From Luteimonas abyssi (GTDB taxonomy: Bacteria; Pseudomonadota; Gammaproteobacteria; Xanthomonadales; Xanthomonadaceae), in NCBI RefSeq assembly GCF_001482195.1, contig NZ_KQ759763.1, positions 2,877,924-2,941,923 of the forward strand: a DNA stretch of 64,000 nt, written 5' to 3'. A program made the translations under genes and the position numbers. Shown here piece after piece: positions 1 through 8,263 of the stretch. Position 1 is the stretch's first letter. Each line of letters opens with the position of its first letter. The notes below the pieces were generated by a model, which worked only from the letters and a program-made list of their open reading frames with translations, did not search any database and had not been told where the DNA came from.

Positions 1-1315
1 CCTCCCAATCCGCCTGCTCCACCGGCAGGCCCTGCTCGCGGCGCTGGCGCAGCGCCAGCATCACGTCGTCGAGCGAACGCGCACCGCCGGACGCCGCACG
101 GATCGCCGCGTCGGTGTTGACGAAGTACACGTAGCCGCGGTCGTAGGGCAGCGTGCGGATCCGGGTGTCCTCCCAGAAGTGCCCGGCGACCTCGCGGTTG
201 GGGGTTTCGGCGAACAGGTTGGTGTAGAAGCGCGCCAGGGTGACGTTGAGATCGCGCAGATAGGCGTCCGGATCGACCATGCCGAAGCGGAACGGCAGCT
301 CGCCCTGATAGAACACCGCCAAACCCTCGTTGAACCAGGCCGCGCCCAGACTCTCGTCCATGCCGCCACCGCGCGCCATCAGCGGCTGGAAGGTGTGGAA
401 CATCTCGTGGGCGAGGGTGAAGCGCAGTGCCTCGGGGTCGTTGCCGCGGTCCTCGTCGTAGGTCAGCACGAACGACTGGTGCATGCCGATGCCGCCGCCG
501 GGATTGACCCGGTTGCGGCGCAGGAAGACGCCGTACGGCGTGGGTGCGGCGTCGAAGACCTCCAGGAAACGCGCATACAGTGCCTCGCCCCAGACGCTCA
601 TCGCATGGGTGTCGAACGGCGGCGTGCCTTGCCACGCGGAGAAGAACCGGTCGGTCGCTCCCGTCGCGGGGTAACGCTGGATGGCGCCGGCCATGAAGAA
701 CGCCCCGTCGACCAGCGCGGCCGGAGCCGTCTCGCCATCGGCCAGCGTGTCGAGACTGCTCAGGCCGACCGCGCCATCCGCGAGTGCGGACAGGTCCCAT
801 TCCGCGCGCAGCGCGAAACCGTCGCCCTCAGGGCGCAACAGGAAGGTCGCGCCACCGCCGGACACCGCGCCGCTGTCGCCGCGCAGCTCGATCGGTGGCG
901 CCGCCCCGCGCGCGGCCAGCGCGGTCACAGTCGGCGCCCGGTAGCGCACGCGGATCTCGCCTTCGGGCGGGCGCTCGGCGTGCCAGGCGCGCAGCACCGC
1001 GGGGTCCTCGCCGCTGTCTTCGGGCCGCAGCGGCAGCGCGCCGCGGTCGTCGCGCGCATCCAGCGCCTGCAGCCTGTCGGCTACGGTCGGCACGTTGCTC
1101 GCCACCAGCGGCATCCGCAGCAGCGGCACCCCGGCCTCCGGTACCACGCCGGTCATCGTCAGCGTCACCTCGACCGCCTCGATCCGGTCGCCGTCGGCCG
1201 ACGGCACCGGCTGCAGCGTGTAGACCAGCGCCGGCGGCTGCGCGGCCGCCGTCCACGCCAGCAGCGACAGCACGGCGGTGGCGAGGGTGGCGGCGATGGG
1301 GCGATACCTGGACAT
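1..1315 (-). CDS. M61-like metallopeptidase, partial (C-terminus beyond left edge)
   Basis: The frame is open from an ATG at 1315 to the window edge, giving about 438 residues without a stop. An N-terminal signal peptide is visible (hydrophobic stretch ending in WTAAAQ), so the protein is probably periplasmic or secreted. A zinc-binding HEMFH motif lies near residue 302, followed about 25 residues later by WFNEGLAVFY, where the Glu would be the third ligand. This arrangement is typical of the M61 (glycyl aminopeptidase-like) and related gluzincin families. AGGAGAG lies just upstream of the ATG. It is the last visible member of the peptide-degradation locus and follows ridA on the same strand after an 83-bp gap. 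The exact family is uncertain because the C-terminal PDZ region expected for M61 lies outside the window. Confidence 0.75.
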   Translation of the reverse strand, partial: MSRYRPIAATLATAVLSLLAWTAAAQPPALVYTLQPVPSADGDRIEAVEVTLTMTGVVPEAGVPLLRMPLVASNVPTVADRLQALDARDDRGALPLRPEDSGEDPAVLRAWHAERPPEGEIRVRYRAPTVTALAARGAAPPIELRGDSGAVSGGGATFLLRPEGDGFALRAEWDLSALADGAVGLSSLDTLADGETAPAALVDGAFFMAGAIQRYPATGATDRFFSAWQGTPPFDTHAMSVWGEALYARFLEVFDAAPTPYGVFLRRNRVNPGGGIGMHQSFVLTYDEDRGNDPEALRFTLAHEMFHTFQPLMARGGGMDESLGAAWFNEGLAVFYQGELPFRFGMVDPDAYLRDLNVTLARFYTNLFAETPNREVAGHFWEDTRIRTLPYDRGYVYFVNTDAAIRAASGGARSLDDVMLALRQRREQGLPVEQADWE

Positions 1316-1398
1316 CGAAGTCTCTCCTGTTGCGTCATGCACGATGCGGGTGCGGCGGACCGGACGCGCAGCGGGTGGCGGGCGGCATCGGGCGCGGC

Positions 1399-1890
1399 TC
1401 AGTCGCCGCCGTCGATCGCCAGCTCGCCCTCGATCTCCACCGGAATGTTCCATGGCAGCACGGCCATGCCCACCGCGCTGCGCACGTGGCGTCCGGTCAC
1501 CGGTCCGAACACCGCGTGGATCAGATCCGAGAAGCCGTTGATCACCTCCGGCTGGCCGTGGAAATCCGGCGCCGAGGCGACCATGCCGAACACCCGGCGC
1601 CAGCCGGTGATGCGATCGAGGTCGCCGATCTCGGCCTGCACGCTGGCCAGCATCGACAGCCCGGTCAGCATCGCGGCATGGCGCGCGGCATCCGGCTCGA
1701 CCTCGGCACCCACCTTGCCGAACGGCCCGACCAGGCGCCCGTCCGGGCCCTGCGGCCCGTGCCCGGCGATCAGTACCCGGGAGCCGACGCGCTGGGCGAA
1801 GGCGAACGGCAGCACCACGCCCGGCGGCGCGACCAGCGGCGGCGGCAGTTGCAGGCCGAGTTCGGCCAGCCGTGCGATGACGCGGCTCAT
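1399..1890 (-). CDS. RidA/YjgF family enamine/imine deaminase
   Basis: The product is 163 residues, slightly longer than classical RidA (~130) and like the YjgF/UK114 subfamily with an extended N-terminus. The C-terminal signature RSAVGMAVLPWNIPVEIE matches the family, which hydrolyses reactive 2-aminoacrylate and other imines released by PLP enzymes. GAGGTG lies about 7 nt before the ATG. The gene follows an S10 peptidase gene by 64 bp and is in the same transcriptional direction as the upstream PLP aminotransferase gene. This suggests it clears imine intermediates made during amino-acid breakdown in this locus. Family assignment is firm; the particular substrate is inferred from context. 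Confidence 0.85.
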   Translation of the reverse strand: MSRVIARLAELGLQLPPPLVAPPGVVLPFAFAQRVGSRVLIAGHGPQGPDGRLVGPFGKVGAEVEPDAARHAAMLTGLSMLASVQAEIGDLDRITGWRRVFGMVASAPDFHGQPEVINGFSDLIHAVFGPVTGRHVRSAVGMAVLPWNIPVEIEGELAIDGGD

Positions 1891-1954
1891 CGGCGCACCT
1901 CGCGCACAGGCCGCACGGCGTGGACGGACACGTGCCTCAGGACACGACGGATGT

Positions 1955-3544
1955 TCATGGCGACGGTGCTCCGGTCACGAATGCGCGCACGTCGGCAGCC
2001 AACTGCGCGCGGCTGACCACGCCGACGTACGGCATGTGGCCCGAGGGATAGGCCCGCATGGTCACCCGCTCGGGCGGCATGCCCGACAGCGCCACCGTCT
2101 GGTCGGCCGCGCCCACCGTGGTGACCAGGTCGTAGCGGCCGGTGGCCACCAGCACGCGTAATTCAGGATTGCGGCGCATCGCCGTGGCCAAGGCCAGCGC
2201 GTGGTTGGCCTGCAGCGGGGCCTGCCCCTTCCAGAAACGCGCGTTGACGTGGCGGAACTCGATGGCGTTGTAGGCGCGCGCGGTGTCCACGCCGAGGTGT
2301 TCGCGCAGGTGGGTCTGCAGCGTGGCGAGGTACAGCGGCACGTACTGGCCCATCGCCGGATCGTCGGCGACCGGGTCGCCACCCGAGGCCGCCAGCGGCA
2401 GGGTGAAGCGTGCGTCGTACGCGCCCACCTGAAGGCCGGCATCGCCCAGCACCTCGCGGCCGAACGCGGTCGCGTCCATGCGCAGGTCGAGCGCCTGCCA
2501 GCGCGCGGCGGCGATGCCGGTGAGCGCGGCCAGTTCCTCGGCCACCGCCGCCCGTTCGGCGGCGTCCAGCCGCGAGCCCTGGAACAGCGCCTGCAGATAA
2601 GGGCCTTCGGCGAACGCGCGCGCCCGCGCGACGTGCGCCTCCAGCGGCACGTCCTGCGGCACCGCGCGGTGGTACCAGGCGGTGGCCGCGTAGCTGGGCA
2701 GGCCGGTCGCCGAGGCCAGCTCGGGCCCGCGCCGGCTGCCGTCCATCGCCTGCCCCAGCAGCATCACTCCGTTGAGGGTGATGCCGTCCATGCGCCCGCT
2801 GGCGGTCGGGCCGCCGGCCAGCAGGCGCGCGACCTCGGCCGCGCGCACGGTGCCGTAGCTCTCGCCCATCAGGTAGCGCGGGCTGTGCTCGCGGCCGTGG
2901 CGGCGCAGCCAGTCGACGATGAACCGCGAGATCGCGGTGGCGTCCTCGTCCACGCCGAACACCTGCGCCGTGCCGGCCTCGCCCATCACCCGCGCCAGGC
3001 CTGTGCCCGGCGGGTCGATGAGCACCACGTCGGCGACGTCGAGGGGCGACTCGGGGTTGTCGACCAGCGCGAACGGCGGCGCCGTCGGCGGCCGGGTCTC
3101 GGCATCACCGGCCTGCATGCCGTAGTGGGGCCGCTTCGGGCCGAGGAAGCCCATGTGCAGCCAGACCGAGGCCGAGCCGGGGCCGCCGTTGAAGGCGAAG
3201 ATCACCGGGCGCTGCGGGTCCGCGCCCTCGGCCAGGTAGGCGATCGACGCCACCGTGGCCACGGTGGCGCCGGCGTCGTCGATCAGCGGCCATTCCTCGA
3301 CCACGCTGCGGTAGCGCAGCGCACGGCCGCCGAAGCGCCCGCGATGGCGGCGCTCGACAGTGGGCAGCAAGGCAGTCCCCGGCGGCACCACCACGGCGTC
3401 GGCGGCGACCGACGGCGCACCGGCGGCGGTCACCGGTGCAGCGGCCGCGGGCGCGACGCCCGCCGCGGCGAGCAGCAGGAACGCGAGGGCCGCGCCCGAG
3501 CACGCGGCCGCGCGCCCCGGCGCCCCCGGCCATCCCGCGCGCAT
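1955..3544 (-). CDS. S10 family serine carboxypeptidase-like protein (copy A)
   Basis: This is a secreted alpha/beta hydrolase of about 529 residues. A signal peptide follows the chosen ATG at 3544 (hydrophobic core LAFLLLAAAGVAPAAAA). A GTG at 3583 would add 13 residues but has no ribosome-binding site. S10 hallmarks are in order: FNGGPGSAS (oxyanion loop, ~residue 117), the nucleophile motif GESYG (~225), GRYD (likely catalytic Asp) and SGHMPY (catalytic His, ~501). S10 enzymes remove C-terminal residues from peptides, usually at acidic pH. The gene is followed by ridA and preceded after 73 bp by a paralogous S10 gene. Family assignment is strong; the substrate is unknown. Confidence 0.88.
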   Translation of the reverse strand: MRAGWPGAPGRAAACSGAALAFLLLAAAGVAPAAAAPVTAAGAPSVAADAVVVPPGTALLPTVERRHRGRFGGRALRYRSVVEEWPLIDDAGATVATVASIAYLAEGADPQRPVIFAFNGGPGSASVWLHMGFLGPKRPHYGMQAGDAETRPPTAPPFALVDNPESPLDVADVVLIDPPGTGLARVMGEAGTAQVFGVDEDATAISRFIVDWLRRHGREHSPRYLMGESYGTVRAAEVARLLAGGPTASGRMDGITLNGVMLLGQAMDGSRRGPELASATGLPSYAATAWYHRAVPQDVPLEAHVARARAFAEGPYLQALFQGSRLDAAERAAVAEELAALTGIAAARWQALDLRMDATAFGREVLGDAGLQVGAYDARFTLPLAASGGDPVADDPAMGQYVPLYLATLQTHLREHLGVDTARAYNAIEFRHVNARFWKGQAPLQANHALALATAMRRNPELRVLVATGRYDLVTTVGAADQTVALSGMPPERVTMRAYPSGHMPYVGVVSRAQLAADVRAFVTGAPSP

Positions 3545-3617
3545 GTCCGGTCGCGGCAGGACGCGGCGGCCGGGTGCGTGCACCGCGCGGCGGCGGCGAC
3601 GGGCGTGCGCCCGGCGC

Positions 3618-5111
3618 TCATGGCGCGCCGACGAACGTGCGCAGGTCGTCGGCGAACTGCGCCAGGCTCGCCTCGATCGTGTACGGCATGTGCCCGCCCA
3701 GGTAGTACACCGAGCGCACCCGGTCCAGCGGCCAGCCCGAATGCGCCACCGCGTAGTCGGAGGCGCCGGTGGTGGTGGCGGTGTCGTGGTGGCCGTGGCC
3801 CATGACCACGCGGAAGTCGGGGTTGGCGGCCATCACCTCGCGGATCCATTCCATGTACGGCCAGTCGCCGAACGGCGAGGTGGCGCGTCCCCAGGTCCAG
3901 GCGTCGATGCCGCCGATGTCGGCCGAATTGCGGTAGGCGCTGGCGTCCTCGACGCCGAACTGGGTGCGCAGCAGGTCCTCCAGCCCGCGCCGGAACGCCG
4001 GGCCGGTGACGCCGGAGGGGTCGGTCGCCGCCGGCGACGGCCGCGCCGGGTCCGGCGGCCCGGCGTAGCGCGCGTCGTACACGCCCAGCACCTGGCCGCG
4101 GTCGCGCAGCAGTTCCACCCGGTGTTCGTTCTTGGTGAGCTTGAGGTCCTCTCGCAGCAGAACCTCGGCGTCGACGCCAGTGTAGGCCTGCAACTGCGCG
4201 GCGATGCGGCGGCGTTCCGGCTCGGGCAGGAACTGGCCCTGGAACAGCGCGGTCAGGTACTCGGTGCGCGCCCACGTGCGCACCTCGTCCAGCCACGGCT
4301 CGAAGGCCAGCCCGCCGGTCTCGGCGCGGCCGTGGTGCCAGGCGATCGCCGCCACCGTCGGCAGCGAGACCACGTAGCTGATGATGTTCTGCTCGCGCTG
4401 GGCGTACTCGATGATGTTCAGCGCCTGCCCCAGCAGGAACACGCCATCCACCCGCATCGGGGTGTCGCGCATCTGCATCTGGTGCGCGGCCGCGGCGGCG
4501 CGCAGAGTGCCGTAGCTCTCGCCCAGCAGGTACTTGGGCGAAGCCTCGCGCCCGTGCCGCCGCGACCAGGCCTCGATCATCAGCACCAGCTGGCGCGCGT
4601 CGGCCTCCACCGAGTGGAAGTGCGTGGTGTCGGTGCCGTCGGCGACGCGGCTGAAGCCGGTGCCTGCCGGGTCGAACAACACGATGTCGGCGACGTCGAG
4701 GATGGCGTGCGGGTTGGGTGCGCTCTCGAAGGTGGCCGGATCGGCGTCGAGGTCGTCGGGGAACGCCATGCGCCGCGGGCCGAGCGCGCCGGCGTGCAGG
4801 TACAGCGACGCGGAAATCGGTCCGCCGTTGAACGCGAACAGCACCGGCCGCGCGGGGTCGGCATCCGCGCCGGTGGCCGCGTGGCTCATCACCACCAGGT
4901 CGGCGCCGGCGTCGCCGTCGCGCACCGGGATCGTCTCGATCCGCGACACGTAGCGCACCGCGGTGCCGTTGAAGGTGCCGGCGTGTTCGAGCTGCGCATC
5001 GGCGACCGGCGCGGCGTGCAGGCCGGCGCCGGGCAACCAGGCCGCCAGCGCGAGCAGGCAGATCGAGACGAGGGTCTTCGTCGTACCGATATTCGTATTG
5101 ACGATCTTCAT
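3618..5111 (-). CDS. S10 family serine carboxypeptidase-like protein (copy B)
   Basis: The product is 497 residues with a signal peptide (LVSICLLALAAWLPGAG). GGAGGAG lies just before the ATG at 5111, which overlaps the stop of the transporter gene (ATGA). The S10 motifs are NGGPISAS (~residue 93), GESYG (~195), a GHHD segment and GGHMPYTIE (~470). The oxyanion loop reads NGGPI instead of the usual NGGPG, but the Ser, Asp and His candidates are all present, so it is probably active. It is a clear paralogue of the neighbouring copy A (same GESYGT(V/L)RAA block), which suggests local duplication. It probably degrades peptides in the periplasm. Confidence 0.88.
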   Translation of the reverse strand: MKIVNTNIGTTKTLVSICLLALAAWLPGAGLHAAPVADAQLEHAGTFNGTAVRYVSRIETIPVRDGDAGADLVVMSHAATGADADPARPVLFAFNGGPISASLYLHAGALGPRRMAFPDDLDADPATFESAPNPHAILDVADIVLFDPAGTGFSRVADGTDTTHFHSVEADARQLVLMIEAWSRRHGREASPKYLLGESYGTLRAAAAAHQMQMRDTPMRVDGVFLLGQALNIIEYAQREQNIISYVVSLPTVAAIAWHHGRAETGGLAFEPWLDEVRTWARTEYLTALFQGQFLPEPERRRIAAQLQAYTGVDAEVLLREDLKLTKNEHRVELLRDRGQVLGVYDARYAGPPDPARPSPAATDPSGVTGPAFRRGLEDLLRTQFGVEDASAYRNSADIGGIDAWTWGRATSPFGDWPYMEWIREVMAANPDFRVVMGHGHHDTATTTGASDYAVAHSGWPLDRVRSVYYLGGHMPYTIEASLAQFADDLRTFVGAP

Positions 5112-6502
5112 CGTGCGGACTCCTCCGTGGCCGGGCGCGTCGATTCGGTGCCTGCGCGGCGCGCGGCGAGGGCGTGCTGGATCTCGGCGAAGCGCCAGGC
5201 GCTGAGGTCGTAGCGGCCCACCAGCCACCACGCCACCAGCAGCGCCGCCGCGGGTACCGCGGCGAAGCCCCAGCGCAGGCCGGTGACCACCGATTCCGGG
5301 TGCTGTTCGGCGCCGGCCTGGTAGCCCAGCAGCACCAGCGCCAGGCTGGCGACGAAGCCGCCCAGCGCCATGCCGGTCTGCTGCACGAAGATCCACGCGC
5401 CGTAGATCGTGCCCTCACGGCGCAGGCCGCTGTTGAGCTCGTCGTACTCCACGGTGTCCGGCACCATCGCGTTGGGTAGCAGCTCGGCGGCGGCGTTGAA
5501 CGCGCCGTGCACGAACATCAGCAGGTACAGCGCCCACACCGCACCCTGCGGCACCAGCCCCGGCGACAGCCAGCACAGGATCAGGCCGATGTAGGCGATC
5601 CGGCAGGCCTCGCGCTTGCCGATGCGCGCGCCGATGCGCGCCCACACCGGGGTCAGGAACACGCTGGTCAGCGCCCCCACCGGGTACAGCACACCCATCA
5701 GCGCCGGCGACTGCCCGTGCACCACCGTGATGAAGTAGATCAACAGCGCGCTGAAGGCGACGCTGGCCATGTTGCCGAACAGGTACGCCAGCGACAGGAT
5801 GCCCAGCGGCCGGTTCTGCTTGAGCGTATCCCACTGCTCGCGCAGGCTCATCGTCTGCGGCTGGAAGTCCACCGCCGGTGCGCGCGCCGTGGTGAAGAAC
5901 GCGACCACGCCGGACACCACGATCAGGCCGCCGAACGTCAGTCCGATCCAGCGGTAGCCCTGCGCCGGCGTCTGCGCCGCTTCCAGGAGCAACGGCGCGC
6001 CGGCGATGGCCAGCAGCACCGCGATGCGCGCGGCCATCTCCTTGTAGCCAATCAGCTTCAGGCGTTCGTCGTAGTCGCGGGTCATCTCCGGCGCCATCGC
6101 CGAGTACGGCACGTGGTACAGGGTGACGCCGGTGTTGACCACCAGGTAGATCGCCACGAACCACATCGCGGTGACGGTGGGGTCGGCATTGACCGGCAGC
6201 GCGAACATCGCCGCGAACGCCGCACCCCACACCAGCGCGCCGATCAGCAGATACGGCCGCCGCCGACCCCAGCGCGAGCGCGTGCGGTCGGAGATCGCCC
6301 CCATCAACGGGTCGGTGATCACGTTCCAGATCCGCGGCAACAGCAGCACCAGCCCGGCCAGGCCGGCGGACACGCCGTGGCCTTCGGTCAGGTAGTACAT
6401 CAGGTAGATGCTGATGATGGCCATGTGCGAGGCCAGCGCGAACTGGCCGAACGACCAGCCGAACTTGGGCACCGCGCCGAGTGTCGAGGATGTCCGCGTC
6501 AT
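5108..6502 (-). CDS. GPH-family (MelB-like) cation symporter, MFS
   Basis: This 464-residue inner-membrane protein has about 12 hydrophobic segments. The N-terminal pattern SAGLAGLVLLLPRIWNVITD followed by PLMGAISDRTRSRWGRRRPY is the signature of the glycoside-pentoside-hexuronide:cation symporter family (MFS_2). The start at 6502 overlaps the aminotransferase stop (ATGA), and its own stop overlaps the next S10 gene (ATGA), so it lies inside a tightly coupled operon. Most characterised members carry sugars with Na+ or H+. Here the peptidase context suggests a peptide or amino-acid conjugate, which is an inference only. Confidence 0.88.
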   Translation of the reverse strand: MTRTSSTLGAVPKFGWSFGQFALASHMAIISIYLMYYLTEGHGVSAGLAGLVLLLPRIWNVITDPLMGAISDRTRSRWGRRRPYLLIGALVWGAAFAAMFALPVNADPTVTAMWFVAIYLVVNTGVTLYHVPYSAMAPEMTRDYDERLKLIGYKEMAARIAVLLAIAGAPLLLEAAQTPAQGYRWIGLTFGGLIVVSGVVAFFTTARAPAVDFQPQTMSLREQWDTLKQNRPLGILSLAYLFGNMASVAFSALLIYFITVVHGQSPALMGVLYPVGALTSVFLTPVWARIGARIGKREACRIAYIGLILCWLSPGLVPQGAVWALYLLMFVHGAFNAAAELLPNAMVPDTVEYDELNSGLRREGTIYGAWIFVQQTGMALGGFVASLALVLLGYQAGAEQHPESVVTGLRWGFAAVPAAALLVAWWLVGRYDLSAWRFAEIQHALAARRAGTESTRPATEESAR

Positions 6503-7635
6503 CGGGTCTGCTCCCGGTAGGCGTGCAGGGACCCCTCCAGCCGATCCAGGCCCTCGGCCACGTCGTCGCCGGCGCGGCCGAAGCCGATCCGGAGATGGCC
6601 GGGCCGGCCGAACAGGTGCCCCGGCGCCACCGCCAGCGCCTGGGTCTGCCAGGCGAAGGCGCTGAAGGCGTCGTCGCACCAGCCCTCGGGCAGCCGCGGG
6701 AAGGCGATGCAGCCCGATGCGGGGAGCGTTCCGCTCAGCAGGCCGGCCTGCGCCAGCGCGGCCAGCCGCGCCTCGACCCGAGGTCGCGTGTGCACCAGCA
6801 CCGCGCGCCAGTGCGCATCGAACGGCAGGGTGTCGTCGAACACCCGCGCGGCGATCGCGTGGGTGAGCCGCGACACGCCGTTCTCCAGCCGCCGGTAGGC
6901 CTCGGCGATCGGCGCGTGCACCGCGGCGCCGGTCACGATCCAGCCGCACTTGAGCGCATGCAGGCCGTACAGCTTGCTCAGGCTACCGACGCTGACGAAC
7001 CACGGCGAATCGTGCGCGGCCAGCGTGCGCTCCGGGCTGTCGCCGGTGAAGCCGGCATAGACCTCGTCGAACAGCACCGGCACCCGACGCGCCTCGGCCA
7101 CCGCCGCCAGCGCACGACGCGCGGCGCGGTCGATCACGAAACCGGTGGGGTTGTTCGGATTCGTCAGCAGCACCAGGCGGGTGTCGGGACCGATCGCGGC
7201 GTCGAGCGCGTCGGCGGCGATGGCGCCGGTGTCCGGATCGCGGTCGAGCCAGTCCACCTGCGCGCCCATGCTGCGCGCCACGTCGGCGAGCATCTCGAAG
7301 TATGGCCGCTCCACCAGCACCCGCGCGCCCGGCGCGAGCAGCGCGGCGCAGACGATATGCACGCCGGCCGATGCGCCCGCGGTCGCCAGGATGCGCTCGA
7401 CGCCGATGCGGTAGCGCCGCGCCAGCGCATCGATCACCAGCGGATTGCCGTCGGGGAAGGTGCTGCGGTAGGCGCCGCCGGGTGACAGGTCCAGCGAGCC
7501 CACGAGATCGTCGAGCAGCGCGGTCGGTTCTTCGATGGCACTGTCGAACAACTGGTTGCTTCCCGGACGCGCGTGGCAGGCCGCCACCATAGCCCGGACC
7601 CACTGCGCGTACGACGCGACCGATGGCACGGTCAT
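6499..7635 (-). CDS. class I/II PLP-dependent aminotransferase
   Basis: The product is 378 residues, a normal length for fold-type I aminotransferases. The ATG at 7635 has a GGAGG site upstream. Visible motifs are NPNNPTGF (substrate/PLP site), VLFDEVY (PLP pyridine Asp) and SLSKLYGLHALKCGW, which holds the Schiff-base Lys near residue 217. The enzyme would transfer an amino group between an amino acid and a 2-oxo acid. It is first in an operon with the symporter and S10 copy B (ATGA overlaps) and is divergent from the Lrp/AsnC gene across 62 bp. That layout is classic for Lrp-type control of amino-acid metabolism. The preferred amino acid cannot be read from the sequence. Confidence 0.88.
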   Translation of the reverse strand: MTVPSVASYAQWVRAMVAACHARPGSNQLFDSAIEEPTALLDDLVGSLDLSPGGAYRSTFPDGNPLVIDALARRYRIGVERILATAGASAGVHIVCAALLAPGARVLVERPYFEMLADVARSMGAQVDWLDRDPDTGAIAADALDAAIGPDTRLVLLTNPNNPTGFVIDRAARRALAAVAEARRVPVLFDEVYAGFTGDSPERTLAAHDSPWFVSVGSLSKLYGLHALKCGWIVTGAAVHAPIAEAYRRLENGVSRLTHAIAARVFDDTLPFDAHWRAVLVHTRPRVEARLAALAQAGLLSGTLPASGCIAFPRLPEGWCDDAFSAFAWQTQALAVAPGHLFGRPGHLRIGFGRAGDDVAEGLDRLEGSLHAYREQTR

Positions 7636-7697
7636 GCGCGCGCCTCCGTTCCGTATGATCGAGGCATCCCGTCGACGCCGCCTGGAGCCGTACCGCG
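7636..7697. promoter_or_regulatory. divergent control region between aminotransferase and Lrp-type regulator
   Basis: This 62-bp gap separates two divergent genes and carries both ribosome-binding sites. It is the obvious place for the Lrp/AsnC protein to control its own gene and the aminotransferase operon. I could not identify a convincing -35/-10 pair or palindrome, so the role rests on gene arrangement and family behaviour. Confidence 0.4.
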
Positions 7698-8186
7698 ATG
7701 CCCTCTTCCGCCGACGTGCGTCTGGACCAGCACGACCTGCGCATCCTCGACACACTGCAGCGCCAGGGCGACATCACCATGATGGAGCTGGCCGACGTGG
7801 TGCATCTGTCGCACTCGCAGTGCTCGCGCCGGATCAAGCAACTGCGTGCCGCCGGCCTGATCCGCGGCTACGCCGCGATGCTCGAGCCGGTGCGGCTGGG
7901 TCTGGGATTGAAGTGCTATGTGCATGTGCGCCTGCGTCACAACGCGGACCCGGCCTCGGCCTTCCGCGAGCTGGTGGAGGGATGCCCCGAGATCCTCGAG
8001 TGCGCGATGGTCACCGGCGACGGCGACTTCCTGATCAAGACGGTCACCCGCGACCTCGACCACTTCCGCGAGATCCTCGGCCGCGTGGCCGGCTGCGGCG
8101 AGATCTCGGACATGCGCAGCTCGATCGTGGTCGAGGAGCTGAAGGCGACCACCGCGCTGCCGCTGTCGGCGTACCGCGCAGGCTGA
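7698..8186 (+). CDS. Lrp/AsnC family transcriptional regulator
   Basis: The product is 162 residues, the usual Lrp size. It has an N-terminal winged helix-turn-helix (LDQHDLRILDTLQRQGDI, then VVHLSHSQCSRRIKQL) and a C-terminal ligand-binding RAM domain ending in IVVEELKATTALPL. Such proteins bind DNA as oligomers and respond to amino acids. It is the only plus-strand gene in the first 32 kb. It is divergent from the aminotransferase operon and convergent with the operon running from the TonB receptor to S10 copy C. It is therefore the most likely local regulator of peptide and amino-acid catabolism here. Confidence 0.93.
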   Translation: MPSSADVRLDQHDLRILDTLQRQGDITMMELADVVHLSHSQCSRRIKQLRAAGLIRGYAAMLEPVRLGLGLKCYVHVRLRHNADPASAFRELVEGCPEILECAMVTGDGDFLIKTVTRDLDHFREILGRVAGCGEISDMRSSIVVEELKATTALPLSAYRAG

Positions 8187-8263
8187 ATCCCCGTCTCGGT
8201 CCATTAGGCCGACGCGACCGGCGTGGTCGGGACGAGCCGTCGTCGTGTGCTGCCTCGACGCGC

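Noticed and set aside
8187-8263. Rho-independent terminator between convergent genes
   Set aside because: Short GC stems are present but there is no T-run and stems are only about 5 bp.
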